DNA from: Burkholderiaceae bacterium
Lineage (GTDB): Bacteria > Pseudomonadota > Gammaproteobacteria > Burkholderiales > Burkholderiaceae_D
DNA length: 14,029 nucleotides
Reading direction: 5' to 3'
NCBI GenBank assembly: GCA_014379395.1
Contig: JACMLV010000139.1
Location: 1 to 14,029 of the forward strand
Program-made: the position numbers and the translations under genes
Part shown: positions 6,465 to 12,873 of the stretch, in pieces
Layout: every line of letters starts with the position of its first letter
How positions within the stretch are numbered: position 1 is the first letter of the stretch
Notes under the pieces: model-generated
What the model saw: only the letters and a program-made list of their open reading frames with translations
The model's database searches: none
What the model was told of the DNA's origin: nothing

Positions 6465-7763
6465 CTAGAGTTTTTCCAATTGCGAGCGAATATTGTCCAC
6501 CGTCTTTTCAAACGGCGTCAGGAACTGCTCCTCTATGCCGAGCGCCCGCGCGTCCGCCAACAAGGTCGCCAGCGGCGCGGCCATCGCCCGCACGCCGGCC
6601 GCCACCGGGGCGCGCTCAAGGTTTGCCGCCTCGCAGGCTTGGCCGATCGCGCTGGCCCAATCGGGCGAGCCGCCGTCATCGGCTTGCCACCGAATCCGCC
6701 GGGCGATGCCGTCCGGATGCAGCCACATCGGCGCGAAATCGAATAAGGGCGTCAGGCCCACGCTGCCGTCGTGGCGGCGCTGGATGGCCGTGTTGCGGGC
6801 GTGATTGTCCTTGTTGCCGAGGGCGATGTTGGCGATGTCGCGTTTCAGATATTCGACGACCGCGCCGGTCGGATCGGTCGCCACCTCGCCGAGTTGTCGG
6901 CAAACCTCGTTATGCGAGGGCGCCATGCCGAACCCGCCGATGCCGCACAGAGAGGCGATGCTCTCCTGGGCGTGGCGCGTCACCCGGTCGTCGATGACTT
7001 CCCGGTCGAAGCGCGGTATGAACAAGGCGCGTCCGCGCAAGGTGAGCTCGGCATGGACATCGAGCCCCAGCCCCCGCGCAAGACGCATGTACGGCGCCTC
7101 CAGGCGCAAGATGTCGGCCAGCGAGGCGTCCGTGCCTCGTCCAAATTTGACGATGAAGTGCTGTTCGGCCAGCTCGTCGGGTAGCGTGTGGTCCAGGTAG
7201 AAAAGCTGGTCGCGCGCACGGGTGAGCTGGACTTTCGGCCACTCGCCCTGAATGCCCGACGAGCCGGCTAGAAACAGCCCGTGCTGCGCCAGGTACTCAT
7301 TGAAATCGCCTGCGCGCGATGCGACCTCGTCCATGGTGAATCCACGGTTAGCCGCCCCGGTTCGCGCCGCGACCCATTGGTGCGCCTCCTTGACCCGGAC
7401 GTTGCCGATGGGATTGCCGGCGCCGGCGCACAACAGTTCCCAATCCGCGCCGGGGCCGCCCGCTTGGTCCCGTCCCAGTTGCTTCAACAATTCAACTCGG
7501 CCATAGCCCTGGGGCAGCAAATCGACCAGGAAGGGCGGCCAAGTCTCGTTGGGGTAGGTGATCAAATTGACCGGGAAGTTAACAGAGAGCGCCGCCGCGT
7601 CCGACCTGCCCCAGTATTCAAGGGCGTGGGCGGGCAGATAGATCAGATAAGTGGACGCCTCCACCCCGCGCCCAAGGTCGCCGGTCAAATCGAGCGCCCC
7701 AGCGTCGCGCCAAGCGTCGTCGATGAATATCTGGAGCGTGCAGGTTAGGGGAAACATATGCAC
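6465..7763 (-). CDS. HipA-like serine/threonine kinase toxin
   Basis: This is a HipA-family kinase of about 432 residues. Such toxins phosphorylate aminoacyl-tRNA synthetases (GltX in E. coli) or other translation targets and induce dormancy. Residues 1-100 fit the N-terminal subdomain, with PFLVDLLPQGYGRVELLKQLG (77-97). GSSGIQGEWPK (167-177) is the phosphate-loop/autophosphorylation segment. Lys206 in FIVKFG is the probable ATP lysine. GNKDNHARN (316-324) is the catalytic loop with Asp319 and Asn324. Asp342 in LTPLFDFAP is the metal-binding Asp. All key kinase residues are present, so it looks active. The frame opens at a GTG (7761-7763) with an ATG two codons later (7755-7757); GGTGA sits about nine bases before the GTG. 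It is followed directly by the HipB-like gene. A 141-base gap to the upstream redox genes suggests its own promoter. The target cannot be read from sequence. Confidence 0.9.
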   Translation of the reverse strand: MHMFPLTCTLQIFIDDAWRDAGALDLTGDLGRGVEASTYLIYLPAHALEYWGRSDAAALSVNFPVNLITYPNETWPPFLVDLLPQGYGRVELLKQLGRDQAGGPGADWELLCAGAGNPIGNVRVKEAHQWVAARTGAANRGFTMDEVASRAGDFNEYLAQHGLFLAGSSGIQGEWPKVQLTRARDQLFYLDHTLPDELAEQHFIVKFGRGTDASLADILRLEAPYMRLARGLGLDVHAELTLRGRALFIPRFDREVIDDRVTRHAQESIASLCGIGGFGMAPSHNEVCRQLGEVATDPTGAVVEYLKRDIANIALGNKDNHARNTAIQRRHDGSVGLTPLFDFAPMWLHPDGIARRIRWQADDGGSPDWASAIGQACEAANLERAPVAAGVRAMAAPLATLLADARALGIEEQFLTPFEKTVDNIRSQLEKL

Positions 7764-7770
7764 GGGATAG

Positions 7771-7791
7771 TATCACCATTGGTCTCTGATA
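7771..7791. promoter_or_regulatory. Possible HipB operator, TATCA-N11-TGATA
   Basis: A perfect 5-base inverted repeat with an 11-base spacer ends eight bases before the GTG start of the HipA-like gene. E. coli HipB binds TATCC-N8-GGATA, so four of the five half-site bases are alike but the spacing is three bases longer. Position just upstream of the toxin gene is right for autoregulation. A 5-base dyad can arise by chance, so this is only a candidate. Confidence 0.3.
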
Positions 7792-7904
7792 AGCAGGTAT
7801 TGATGATGGAATAGTGTGTAAGTGCCTCGCGGCAGCTTGGCATTCGATTTCGCGCCGCGACCGGCCGGTCTCGATCACGTGCGAGAATTCGACCACAATC
7901 TATG

Positions 7905-8543
7905 TCAATTAGCCTGGGTTTTCAGATACTCGCGCCACGCATCGGGTTGGCCGAGATAGGTCGAGATGTCGAGCGTTTGCAGTCGTCCGCCGCGTTCGAT
8001 GGCGAAGGTCGGGAAGCCGCTGCCGCCGGCCTGGGCCAGCAAGGCGAGGCTTTCGTTGATATGCGCTTGCGTCGACTCGCCCCGCATCAGATAGAACGCC
8101 GCGGCGAAACGCTCCTCCTCCAAACCGATGTCGGCGGCCAGCCCGATCAGAACCGACGATTCGGCGATGCGCCGCCCCTCGACATAGTGCGCCGTCTGGA
8201 TGCGCGCCAGCAGGTCGAGGCCGCCGCCGGCCACCGCGTCGGCCGCCAGCATGGCGGCGATCGGCGGCGCCGAATCGAAGACGGCGTCGGGATCGCGCAG
8301 CAAGCCGTCAAAATAGGCGTCGCCGAAGGGCTGGCCCGTCAGTTGCGCGATTCTGTGGTCATGGGGAATAACGTAGTCGCGCAGTTGGGCCGACACCTGC
8401 TGGCGGCGGCTTCCCGTCATCATGCCGCCGCCGTGGCCGCGCACCGTCAACACGTCGCGGGCGGCGCGCACCAGCGGCGCCGCGCCATAGCACCAGCCGC
8501 ACAGCGGATCGTAGATGTAATGCAGGACAGCGTTATTCACCAT
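7905..8543 (-). CDS. DsbA/FrnE-like thioredoxin-fold protein
   Basis: This is a 212-residue protein of the DsbA superfamily (FrnE / COG3531-like predicted disulfide isomerases). It starts directly with the first beta strand, HYIYDPLCGWCYGAAP, with the active site Cys15-Gly-Trp-Cys18. A helical insert (about 60-165) follows, then the cis-proline loop GGSGFPTF (Pro178). There is no signal peptide, so it is probably cytosolic, where it would act in thiol-disulfide exchange or as a glutathione-dependent isomerase. The ATG at 8543 has AAAGGA just upstream; a longer frame reaching 8726 would overlap the preceding gene and is not supported. Only 17 bases separate it from the nitroreductase stop, so it is the last gene of a three-gene run. 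Substrate is unknown. Confidence 0.88.
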   Translation of the reverse strand: MVNNAVLHYIYDPLCGWCYGAAPLVRAARDVLTVRGHGGGMMTGSRRQQVSAQLRDYVIPHDHRIAQLTGQPFGDAYFDGLLRDPDAVFDSAPPIAAMLAADAVAGGGLDLLARIQTAHYVEGRRIAESSVLIGLAADIGLEEERFAAAFYLMRGESTQAHINESLALLAQAGGSGFPTFAIERGGRLQTLDISTYLGQPDAWREYLKTQAN

Positions 8544-8560
8544 ATTCCTTTCAATTTCGC

Positions 8561-9151
8561 TCAGACGATTTTTGCCACTTGTTCGAACGGCAGCCGCGGT
8601 CCGCGCGGGTGGTGCCCGTTGGCCGCGCCATAGCCCAGATTGATGAGGAAGTTGGCCTTGGTGCGGCCATCCGGGAAAAACGCCGCGTTGACCTTGGCCG
8701 GATCGAAGCCGCTCATCGGGCCGCAATCGAGGCCCAGCGCGCGCGCCGCCATGATCAGGTACGCGCCTTGCAGTGTGCCGTTGCGGAACGCGGTCGCCTC
8801 GGCCAACGCCGCGTTGCCGGCGAACATGGGCTTGGCGTCATACGCCGCGAACTGGGTCGGCAGATGCTCGTAGAACTCGCTGTCCATGCCGACGATCACC
8901 GTCAGCGGCGCCTTTTTGGTCTTCTCCGCGTTACTCGCGACCATGGCCGGGACGAGCATCTCCTTCGCCTCGGCGCCGCGCACAAAAACATAGCGCGCCG
9001 GCTGCGTGTTCATCGACGTCGGCCCCCACTTGAGCAGCTCGTACAGATCGCGGATCGTGTCGTCGCTGACCGCTTCGTCCGTGAAATGGCTGTAGGTATG
9101 GGCTTCCCGAAACAGCTGATCCAGGGCTTGCGTATCCAATGCGGTTTTCAT
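8561..9151 (-). CDS. RutE-like nitroreductase (malonic semialdehyde reductase family)
   Basis: This 196-residue flavin reductase has the same length as E. coli RutE as I recall it. Shared segments are LMKWGPTS-type LLKWGPTSMNTQPARYVFV (39-57), EKTKKAPLTVIVGMDSEFYEHLP (76-98), ATAFRNGTLQGAYLIMAARALGLDCGPMSGFD (119-150) and NFLINLGYG (167-175). The family binds FMN and uses NAD(P)H. RutE reduces malonic semialdehyde in pyrimidine degradation, and relatives reduce nitro or enone compounds. No other rut gene is nearby, so the RutE pathway role should not be assumed. The ATG at 9151 has AAGGA seven bases before it; the frame extends to an ATG at 9172 without such a site. It lies 34 bases after the MBL-fold gene and 17 before the DsbA-like gene. 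Confidence 0.9.
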   Translation of the reverse strand: MKTALDTQALDQLFREAHTYSHFTDEAVSDDTIRDLYELLKWGPTSMNTQPARYVFVRGAEAKEMLVPAMVASNAEKTKKAPLTVIVGMDSEFYEHLPTQFAAYDAKPMFAGNAALAEATAFRNGTLQGAYLIMAARALGLDCGPMSGFDPAKVNAAFFPDGRTKANFLINLGYGAANGHHPRGPRLPFEQVAKIV

Positions 9152-9185
9152 CGTTTTTCCTTGAACAGTCATTTAGTAAATGGGA

Positions 9186-10064
9186 CTACCACTTTAGCTC
9201 ACCTTTGTTGACCTTGGCACCGATGCTCAAGGCGATGTCCAGCCCGGCGTCGGGATAAAGGTGCTTCATCGAGTCGATCAGCGCGGCCGAATCGGGCGCC
9301 TTATCGAGCTCGGTTTCGAAGCGTTGCAGATAAGCGCGGGTATAGCGCACCGCCTCGACGCCCGACTGGCCGAGATCGCGGGCGTGGCCGGGAATCACGG
9401 TGGCCGGTTTCAGCGCCTCGATCCGGTCGAGCGTCTTCACCCAGGCGGCGCGCTCGGCCTTGGTCTGGGTGTCTGCGGTCCAGACATGCAAGCCGCCGAA
9501 CACATTCACACCGCCGACCACCGCCCTGATCGACGGAATCCAGACAAAGCTACGACCCGGCAGCTCGCCATCGAGGCCCATCACCTCAAGCTTCTGGCCT
9601 TCCAGCGCCAAGCCGTCCTTCGGCAGCGCTTCCGGGACCACCGGCGCGTGCGGCGCGTTCGTGCCCATCTTAGGCCCCCAGAACGCCACTTTTTTCTGCA
9701 CCGTGTTCTTGATCCAGGCGATGGTCGGCGCGCTGGCGTAGACCTTCACATCGGGAAATTCGGCCTTGATCACCTCCAGGCCGAAGTAATAATCGGGATC
9801 GCCGTGGCTGACATAGACCGACTTGAGCGTCTTGCCGCTCGCCAGCACCTCGGCCACAAAGCGGTGCGCGTCGGCGCGGGTGAACTGCGCGTCGATCAGC
9901 ATCGCGTCCTGCTTGCCGGTCACCAGGATCGAGTTGACGTGGAAGCTGTTGCCGTCGGCGTTATAAACCTTCAGCTTGAGCGCGGGCGCTTCTTGCGCGA
10001 CGGCGCCGCCGGCGACGGCGAAAGCGAGCATTGCGGTGCCGATCAGTTTGCGTAGCGGTTTCAT
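9186..10064 (-). CDS. Secreted metallo-beta-lactamase-fold protein with altered metal ligands
   Basis: This is a 292-residue protein with a Sec signal peptide (MKPLRK, hydrophobic core, likely cleavage AVA|Q after residue 23). The mature part has MBL-fold landmarks: NSILVTG..DAMLIDAQF (44-61), VYVSHGDPDYYFG (83-95), AVVGGVNVFGGLHVW (181-195) and TVIPGHA (222-228). Against the canonical HxHxDH ... D ... H set, His87, Asp91 and His227 are kept. The second His is Asp89, the last His is Tyr92, and the bridging Asp of the usual GD-x-x-F motif is Val186. Activity may be changed, single-metal or lost. GAGGAG lies six bases before the ATG. It heads the minus-strand run with the RutE-like and DsbA-like genes and is divergent from LysR, which probably regulates it. 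Substrate is unknown. Confidence 0.88.
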   Translation of the reverse strand: MKPLRKLIGTAMLAFAVAGGAVAQEAPALKLKVYNADGNSFHVNSILVTGKQDAMLIDAQFTRADAHRFVAEVLASGKTLKSVYVSHGDPDYYFGLEVIKAEFPDVKVYASAPTIAWIKNTVQKKVAFWGPKMGTNAPHAPVVPEALPKDGLALEGQKLEVMGLDGELPGRSFVWIPSIRAVVGGVNVFGGLHVWTADTQTKAERAAWVKTLDRIEALKPATVIPGHARDLGQSGVEAVRYTRAYLQRFETELDKAPDSAALIDSMKHLYPDAGLDIALSIGAKVNKGELKW

Positions 10065-10165
10065 GAAATTCTCCTCGATGCGGTTGGGATGCCTTGCATT
10101 CTAGGAGCTTGATATGCACAGATAAATAGGTAAATATGTGCATATTTATTTCACTGGATGCGCAA
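10065..10165. promoter_or_regulatory. Divergent LysR/MBL promoter with nested inverted repeats
   Basis: This AT-rich 101-base region separates the LysR ATG from the MBL-fold ATG. Two exact dyads share one arm. TAAATATG (10131-10138) pairs with CATATTTA (10141-10148) across two bases. ATATGCACA (10112-10120) pairs with TGTGCATAT (10137-10145) across 16 bases. LysR-type regulators usually bind such dyads between themselves and a divergent target, so this is the likely operator for both directions. No strong -10/-35 pair can be picked with confidence; AT-rich candidates overlap the dyads. Confidence 0.6.
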
Positions 10166-11065
10166 ATGGACCGACTCGCCGCAATGCAGGTGTTCACCGA
10201 AGTGGCCCAGCGCGGCAGCTTCACCGCCGCCGCCGACCACCTCGGCATGAGCCGGGTGATGGTCACGCGCTACGTCACCGAGCTGGAACAGTGGCTCGGC
10301 ACGCGCCTGTTGCAACGCTCGACGCGCCGCATTTCGCTGACCGCGTCGGGCGAATCCTGCCTGGCGCGTTGCCGGCACATGCTCGAACTATCGGCCGAAA
10401 TGCAGGAAGGGGCGGGGCAGGGCGACCAAGGGCCGAAGGGGCCGCTGCGCATCACCGCCAGCATGTCGTTCGGCATCGCCCACCTCGCGGCGGCGGTCAG
10501 CGACTACCTCGCGCAGTACCCGGAAGTGTCGGTCGACATGCTGATGGTTGATCGCGCCGTCAACCTGATCGAGGACCGGGTCGATCTGGCGGTGCGGATA
10601 TCGGGCGAGCTCGACCCGAGCCTGGTCGCGCGCCGCCTCGCGCCGTGCCGATCCGTGATCTGCGCCTCGCCCGGCTACATCGAGCGCTGCGGATTGCCCG
10701 AGTCGCCCGCCGACCTTGCGCGGCACAACTGCCTGACCTATTCGAACTTCGGCAAAGGCGAGTGGCGTTTTTCGCGCGGGGATGAACAAGTCAGCGTGCC
10801 GGTCGGCGGCAACCTCAGCGCCAACGAGGCGGCGGTGCTGACGCAGGCGACGCTGGCCGGGGCGGGCGTCGCGCTCCAGCCGACTTATCTGGTCGGCCAG
10901 ATGATCCGAAGCGGGCAATTGGTCCAGCTGCTGCCCGATTGGTCGCCGCCCGAGCTGGCCATATGGGGCGTCTACCTGTCGCGCAAACATCTGCCCGCGT
11001 CGCTGCGCACCATGCTCGATTTTCTGGTCGAGCGGTTCGGGGGAAAGCCGGTGTGGGATATGTGA
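10166..11065 (+). CDS. LysR-family transcriptional regulator
   Basis: This is a 299-residue LysR-type regulator of normal length. The winged helix-turn-helix fills residues 1-60: MDRLAAMQVFTEVAQRGSFTAAADHLGMSRVMVTRYV, then LGTRLLQRSTRRISLTASG. Met32 to Arg35 sits where most relatives have A/SVS. The effector domain (about 90-292) starts at GPLRITASMSFG. It contains VDLAVRISGELDPSLVARRLAP, ASPGYIERCGLP, and LAGAGVALQPTYLV, typical of the TrbI/DmlR/CrgA-like subgroup that often governs detoxification or catabolic genes. I chose the ATG at 10166 because LysR proteins begin MDRL..M..F..V and GGA lies seven bases upstream; in-frame ATG 10136 falls within the dyad. It is divergent from the MBL/RutE/DsbA run, its most likely target. 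The effector is unknown. Confidence 0.95.
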   Translation: MDRLAAMQVFTEVAQRGSFTAAADHLGMSRVMVTRYVTELEQWLGTRLLQRSTRRISLTASGESCLARCRHMLELSAEMQEGAGQGDQGPKGPLRITASMSFGIAHLAAAVSDYLAQYPEVSVDMLMVDRAVNLIEDRVDLAVRISGELDPSLVARRLAPCRSVICASPGYIERCGLPESPADLARHNCLTYSNFGKGEWRFSRGDEQVSVPVGGNLSANEAAVLTQATLAGAGVALQPTYLVGQMIRSGQLVQLLPDWSPPELAIWGVYLSRKHLPASLRTMLDFLVERFGGKPVWDM

Positions 11066-11155
11066 GGGGGCGGTGAGGGGCTTACCGGGTAGCTGAAAGC
11101 CCGCATAGAGTCAGTGCGCTCGTTGGTATCGAACGCAGCCGTTCACTGCCAGCAG

Positions 11156-11170
11156 AAAAAAACGACGCCC
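11156..11170 (-). terminator. Weak candidate terminator after the VOC gene
   Basis: Directly past the VOC stop codon, the minus strand reads a very short GAC/GTC hairpin followed by seven T residues (A7 at 11156-11162 on the plus strand). The stem is too small to be convincing, but the T-run is where a minus-strand terminator would lie. In the same convergent gap (11066-11171), GAACG-CAGC-CGTTC (11131-11144) forms a perfect small hairpin without a T-run. Confidence 0.2.
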
Positions 11171-11171
11171 G

Positions 11172-11651
11172 TCAACCGCGCCGGGCCGCTTCGATCGCAG
11201 CGATGTCGATTTTCCCCATATGCATCATCGCCTCGAAAGCGCGCTTGGCCGCCGCGCGATCGGGATCGGCGATCGCCCCGGTGAGGGCGCGCGGCGTGAT
11301 CTGCCACGACAGGCCCCACTTGTCCTTGCACCAGCCACAGGCGCTTTCCTGGCCGCCGTTTTCCACAATCGCATTCCACAAGCGGTCGGTTTCGGCCTGA
11401 TCGTCGGTCGCCACCTGGAAGGAGAAAGCCTCGCTGTGCTTGAACGCCGGGCCACCGTTCAAGCCGATGCAAGGGATGCCCATCACGGTGAACTCGACCA
11501 TCAAGACGTCGCCCTCCTTGCCGGAGGGATAGTCGCCGGGCGCGCGATGGATCGTTCCCACTGCGCTGTCCGGAAACGTCTTGGCGTAGAACTGCGCAGC
11601 TTCTTTGGCGGTGCCGTCGTACCAAAGACAAATCGTGTTCTTGCTGGCCAT
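11172..11651 (-). CDS. VOC-superfamily protein (PhnB / 3-dmu-9_3-mt type)
   Basis: This is a 159-residue protein of the vicinal oxygen chelate superfamily, in the PhnB-like group often labelled '3-demethylubiquinone-9 3-methyltransferase domain'. Characteristic segments are TICLWYDGTAKEAAQFYAKTFPDS (6-29), MVEFTVMGIPCIGLNGGPAFKHSEAFSFQV (51-80) and CGWCKDKWGLSWQITPRAL (105-123). It ends with the AKRAFEAMMHMGKIDIAAIEAA helix (135-156). Despite the domain name, this group is not shown to methylate quinones. Its members are small dimeric beta-alpha-beta-beta-beta proteins of uncertain reaction. AAGGAG lies seven bases before the ATG at 11651; an in-frame ATG at 11675 has no such site. It sits 160 bases after the DUF2189 gene, so it probably has its own promoter. 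Convergent with LysR. Confidence 0.9.
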   Translation of the reverse strand: MASKNTICLWYDGTAKEAAQFYAKTFPDSAVGTIHRAPGDYPSGKEGDVLMVEFTVMGIPCIGLNGGPAFKHSEAFSFQVATDDQAETDRLWNAIVENGGQESACGWCKDKWGLSWQITPRALTGAIADPDRAAAKRAFEAMMHMGKIDIAAIEAARRG

Positions 11652-11789
11652 TTTCGTTCTCCTTATGGATGACAAAGATATAGCTTAGACCATGAAGGCT
11701 GCCGGGTGGCGCACCCGCGTGTTCGTCCGCCACGGCAACTGTCGTGAGTGCCGCTCGTGGCTGCCTGCCGCCCGGATTCAGCGTCGTGT

Positions 11790-11819
11790 GCGAATACTGC
11801 GGCCACGGGGACTATTCGC
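11790..11819. repeat. Inverted repeat across the DUF2189 stop codon
   Basis: GCGAATA (11790-11796) and TATTCGC (11813-11819) are exact 7-base complementary arms around a 16-base loop. The right arm overlaps the minus-strand TAG of the DUF2189 gene (11812-11814). There is no T-run on the minus strand after it, so it is not a standard terminator. It could be an RNA stem protecting the transcript end, or chance. The rest of the 160-base gap (11652-11811) shows no supported gene. Confidence 0.3.
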
Positions 11820-12693
11820 CCATCGCCGCCGAAGCGTCGCTTGCGGCCGCCGGCCCCAATACCTCGCGGTAGGCGTGCCATGTGGCATGCCCCACCAGTG
11901 GCATGGCAACGATAAAACCGAGATTCCAGGTGAAAAAGCCGAACACCACCAAACCGACGATGGTTGACGCCCAGACGATGGCGACAGGAAAATTAACGAA
12001 CAAGGCCGAGGTGCTGATGAGCATCGCGGTGATCGCATCGGTATCCCTGTCGAGCATCAAGGGAATGGCGATCCAGCTAATGGCAAACACGATGCCGGCG
12101 AAGAGAAGGCCGACGCAGCAGTAAACGGCGATAAATTCGATATTGTCGAACGAAAATAGCTGCGACAAAAAACCTTCCAGAGTCGGCAAGCCGCTGTTAT
12201 AAAACAGCGCGAACACCATCATCGAAGCGCGCACCCACAGCAGCAGAATGACCGCCTGCACCACCGCCAGCACGCCGATATTGTTCCAGCGGCCGCGCAC
12301 CGCAAACAGGCTGTTGAACATCGGTGGCTCTTGCTTCTCCAGACGGCGGCTGACGTCGTACAAACCAAGCGAAAGCACCGGCCCGACCAGCAGAAAACCA
12401 CACGTCAAGGCGGAAAGATATTGCGGCGTGTTCGCCAGCACGATGCGAAGAAAAAAACCCATCCCGGCAAAACAGAGGCCATAAAACAAGCTCACCTGTG
12501 GCGCGGCGCACAGATCGCGCCACCCCAAGCGCAACCACTCAAAGACCCTCGACACACCTAGCCGACGTATCGGCGGGAAGGGCGTGCCGGCGTCGACGGG
12601 GGCTTCGATAGGGGCATCGACAGGGACATCGACAGGGGCTTCGACATCCGGCGCGATGTTATTGTTGATTTCGTCGCTCGTCGGTTTCCGCAT
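11812..12693 (-). CDS. DUF2189-family integral membrane protein
   Basis: This is a 293-residue inner-membrane protein of the DUF2189 family, function unknown. Residues 1-45 are a soluble, acidic, Pro-rich tail with a four-residue repeat (EAPV/DVPV/DAPI/EAPV). A conserved juxtamembrane helix VFEWLRLGWRDL (50-61) follows. About five to six hydrophobic segments follow at roughly 66-86, 92-112, 138-164, 186-212, 225-241 and 243-266. Family landmarks are GPVLSLGLYDVSRRLEK (104-120), IPLMLDRDTDAITAMLIS (210-227) and the terminal MPLVGHATWHAYRE (264-277). I chose ATG 12693 because AGGGG lies six bases before it; ATG 12699 touches that site and the frame's first ATG at 12792 adds an unsupported basic extension. 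It is divergent from the GST-like gene. Confidence 0.87.
   Translation of the reverse strand: MRKPTSDEINNNIAPDVEAPVDVPVDAPIEAPVDAGTPFPPIRRLGVSRVFEWLRLGWRDLCAAPQVSLFYGLCFAGMGFFLRIVLANTPQYLSALTCGFLLVGPVLSLGLYDVSRRLEKQEPPMFNSLFAVRGRWNNIGVLAVVQAVILLLWVRASMMVFALFYNSGLPTLEGFLSQLFSFDNIEFIAVYCCVGLLFAGIVFAISWIAIPLMLDRDTDAITAMLISTSALFVNFPVAIVWASTIVGLVVFGFFTWNLGFIVAMPLVGHATWHAYREVLGPAAASDASAAMGE
12594..12641. repeat. 12-bp tandem repeat inside the DUF2189 gene
   Basis: Four consecutive 12-base units of the form CGACAGGGGCWT (12594-12605, 12606-12617, 12618-12629, 12630-12641) differ at only one to three positions. A fifth, partial unit starts at 12642. On the coding strand they encode the xAPV/DxPV four-residue repeat in the soluble N-terminal tail. 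Such in-frame units usually vary in copy number between strains without disrupting the gene. Confidence 0.75.
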
Positions 12694-12873
12694 TTTCATC
12701 CCCTGAGTTGTCGTGATCGCAATCCATCGGATAGTCACGGGCTGAGTGCGACCCCGCGGCCCCGGTCTTGGAGTAGTCGATAGTACTTCCAACGCCGCGG
12801 ACGTGCTGGCGCACGCGAAACGTGGACTAACAACTCGTAATATGCAGGTAGTTTACAAACAGGAGATCCCACC
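12694..12873. promoter_or_regulatory. Divergent gap between DUF2189 and GST-like genes
   Basis: This 180-base gap carries both divergent promoters. On the plus strand TAATAT (12838-12843) is a possible -10 for the GST-like gene, but the -35 position is poor. I see no strong dyad or riboswitch-like structure. Confidence 0.3.

Noticed and set aside
8544..8726. N-terminal extension of the DsbA-like protein
   Set aside because: It would overlap the nitroreductase gene by more than 160 bases and has no family similarity. The protein begins naturally at the first strand before the CGWC site.
8561..9151. Assignment of the nitroreductase to a rut pyrimidine-degradation operon
   Set aside because: The protein resembles RutE, but no rutA-D, rutF or rutG gene is present, so the pathway role is not supported by context.
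11078..11102. GGGCTT/AAGCCC hairpin after the LysR gene
   Set aside because: The loop is 13 bases and no T-run follows on either strand, so it does not qualify as an intrinsic terminator.
11692..11967. Plus-strand frame of 91 codons between the VOC and DUF2189 genes
   Set aside because: It has no ribosome site, its product is Arg-rich, and half of it is antisense to the well-supported DUF2189 gene.
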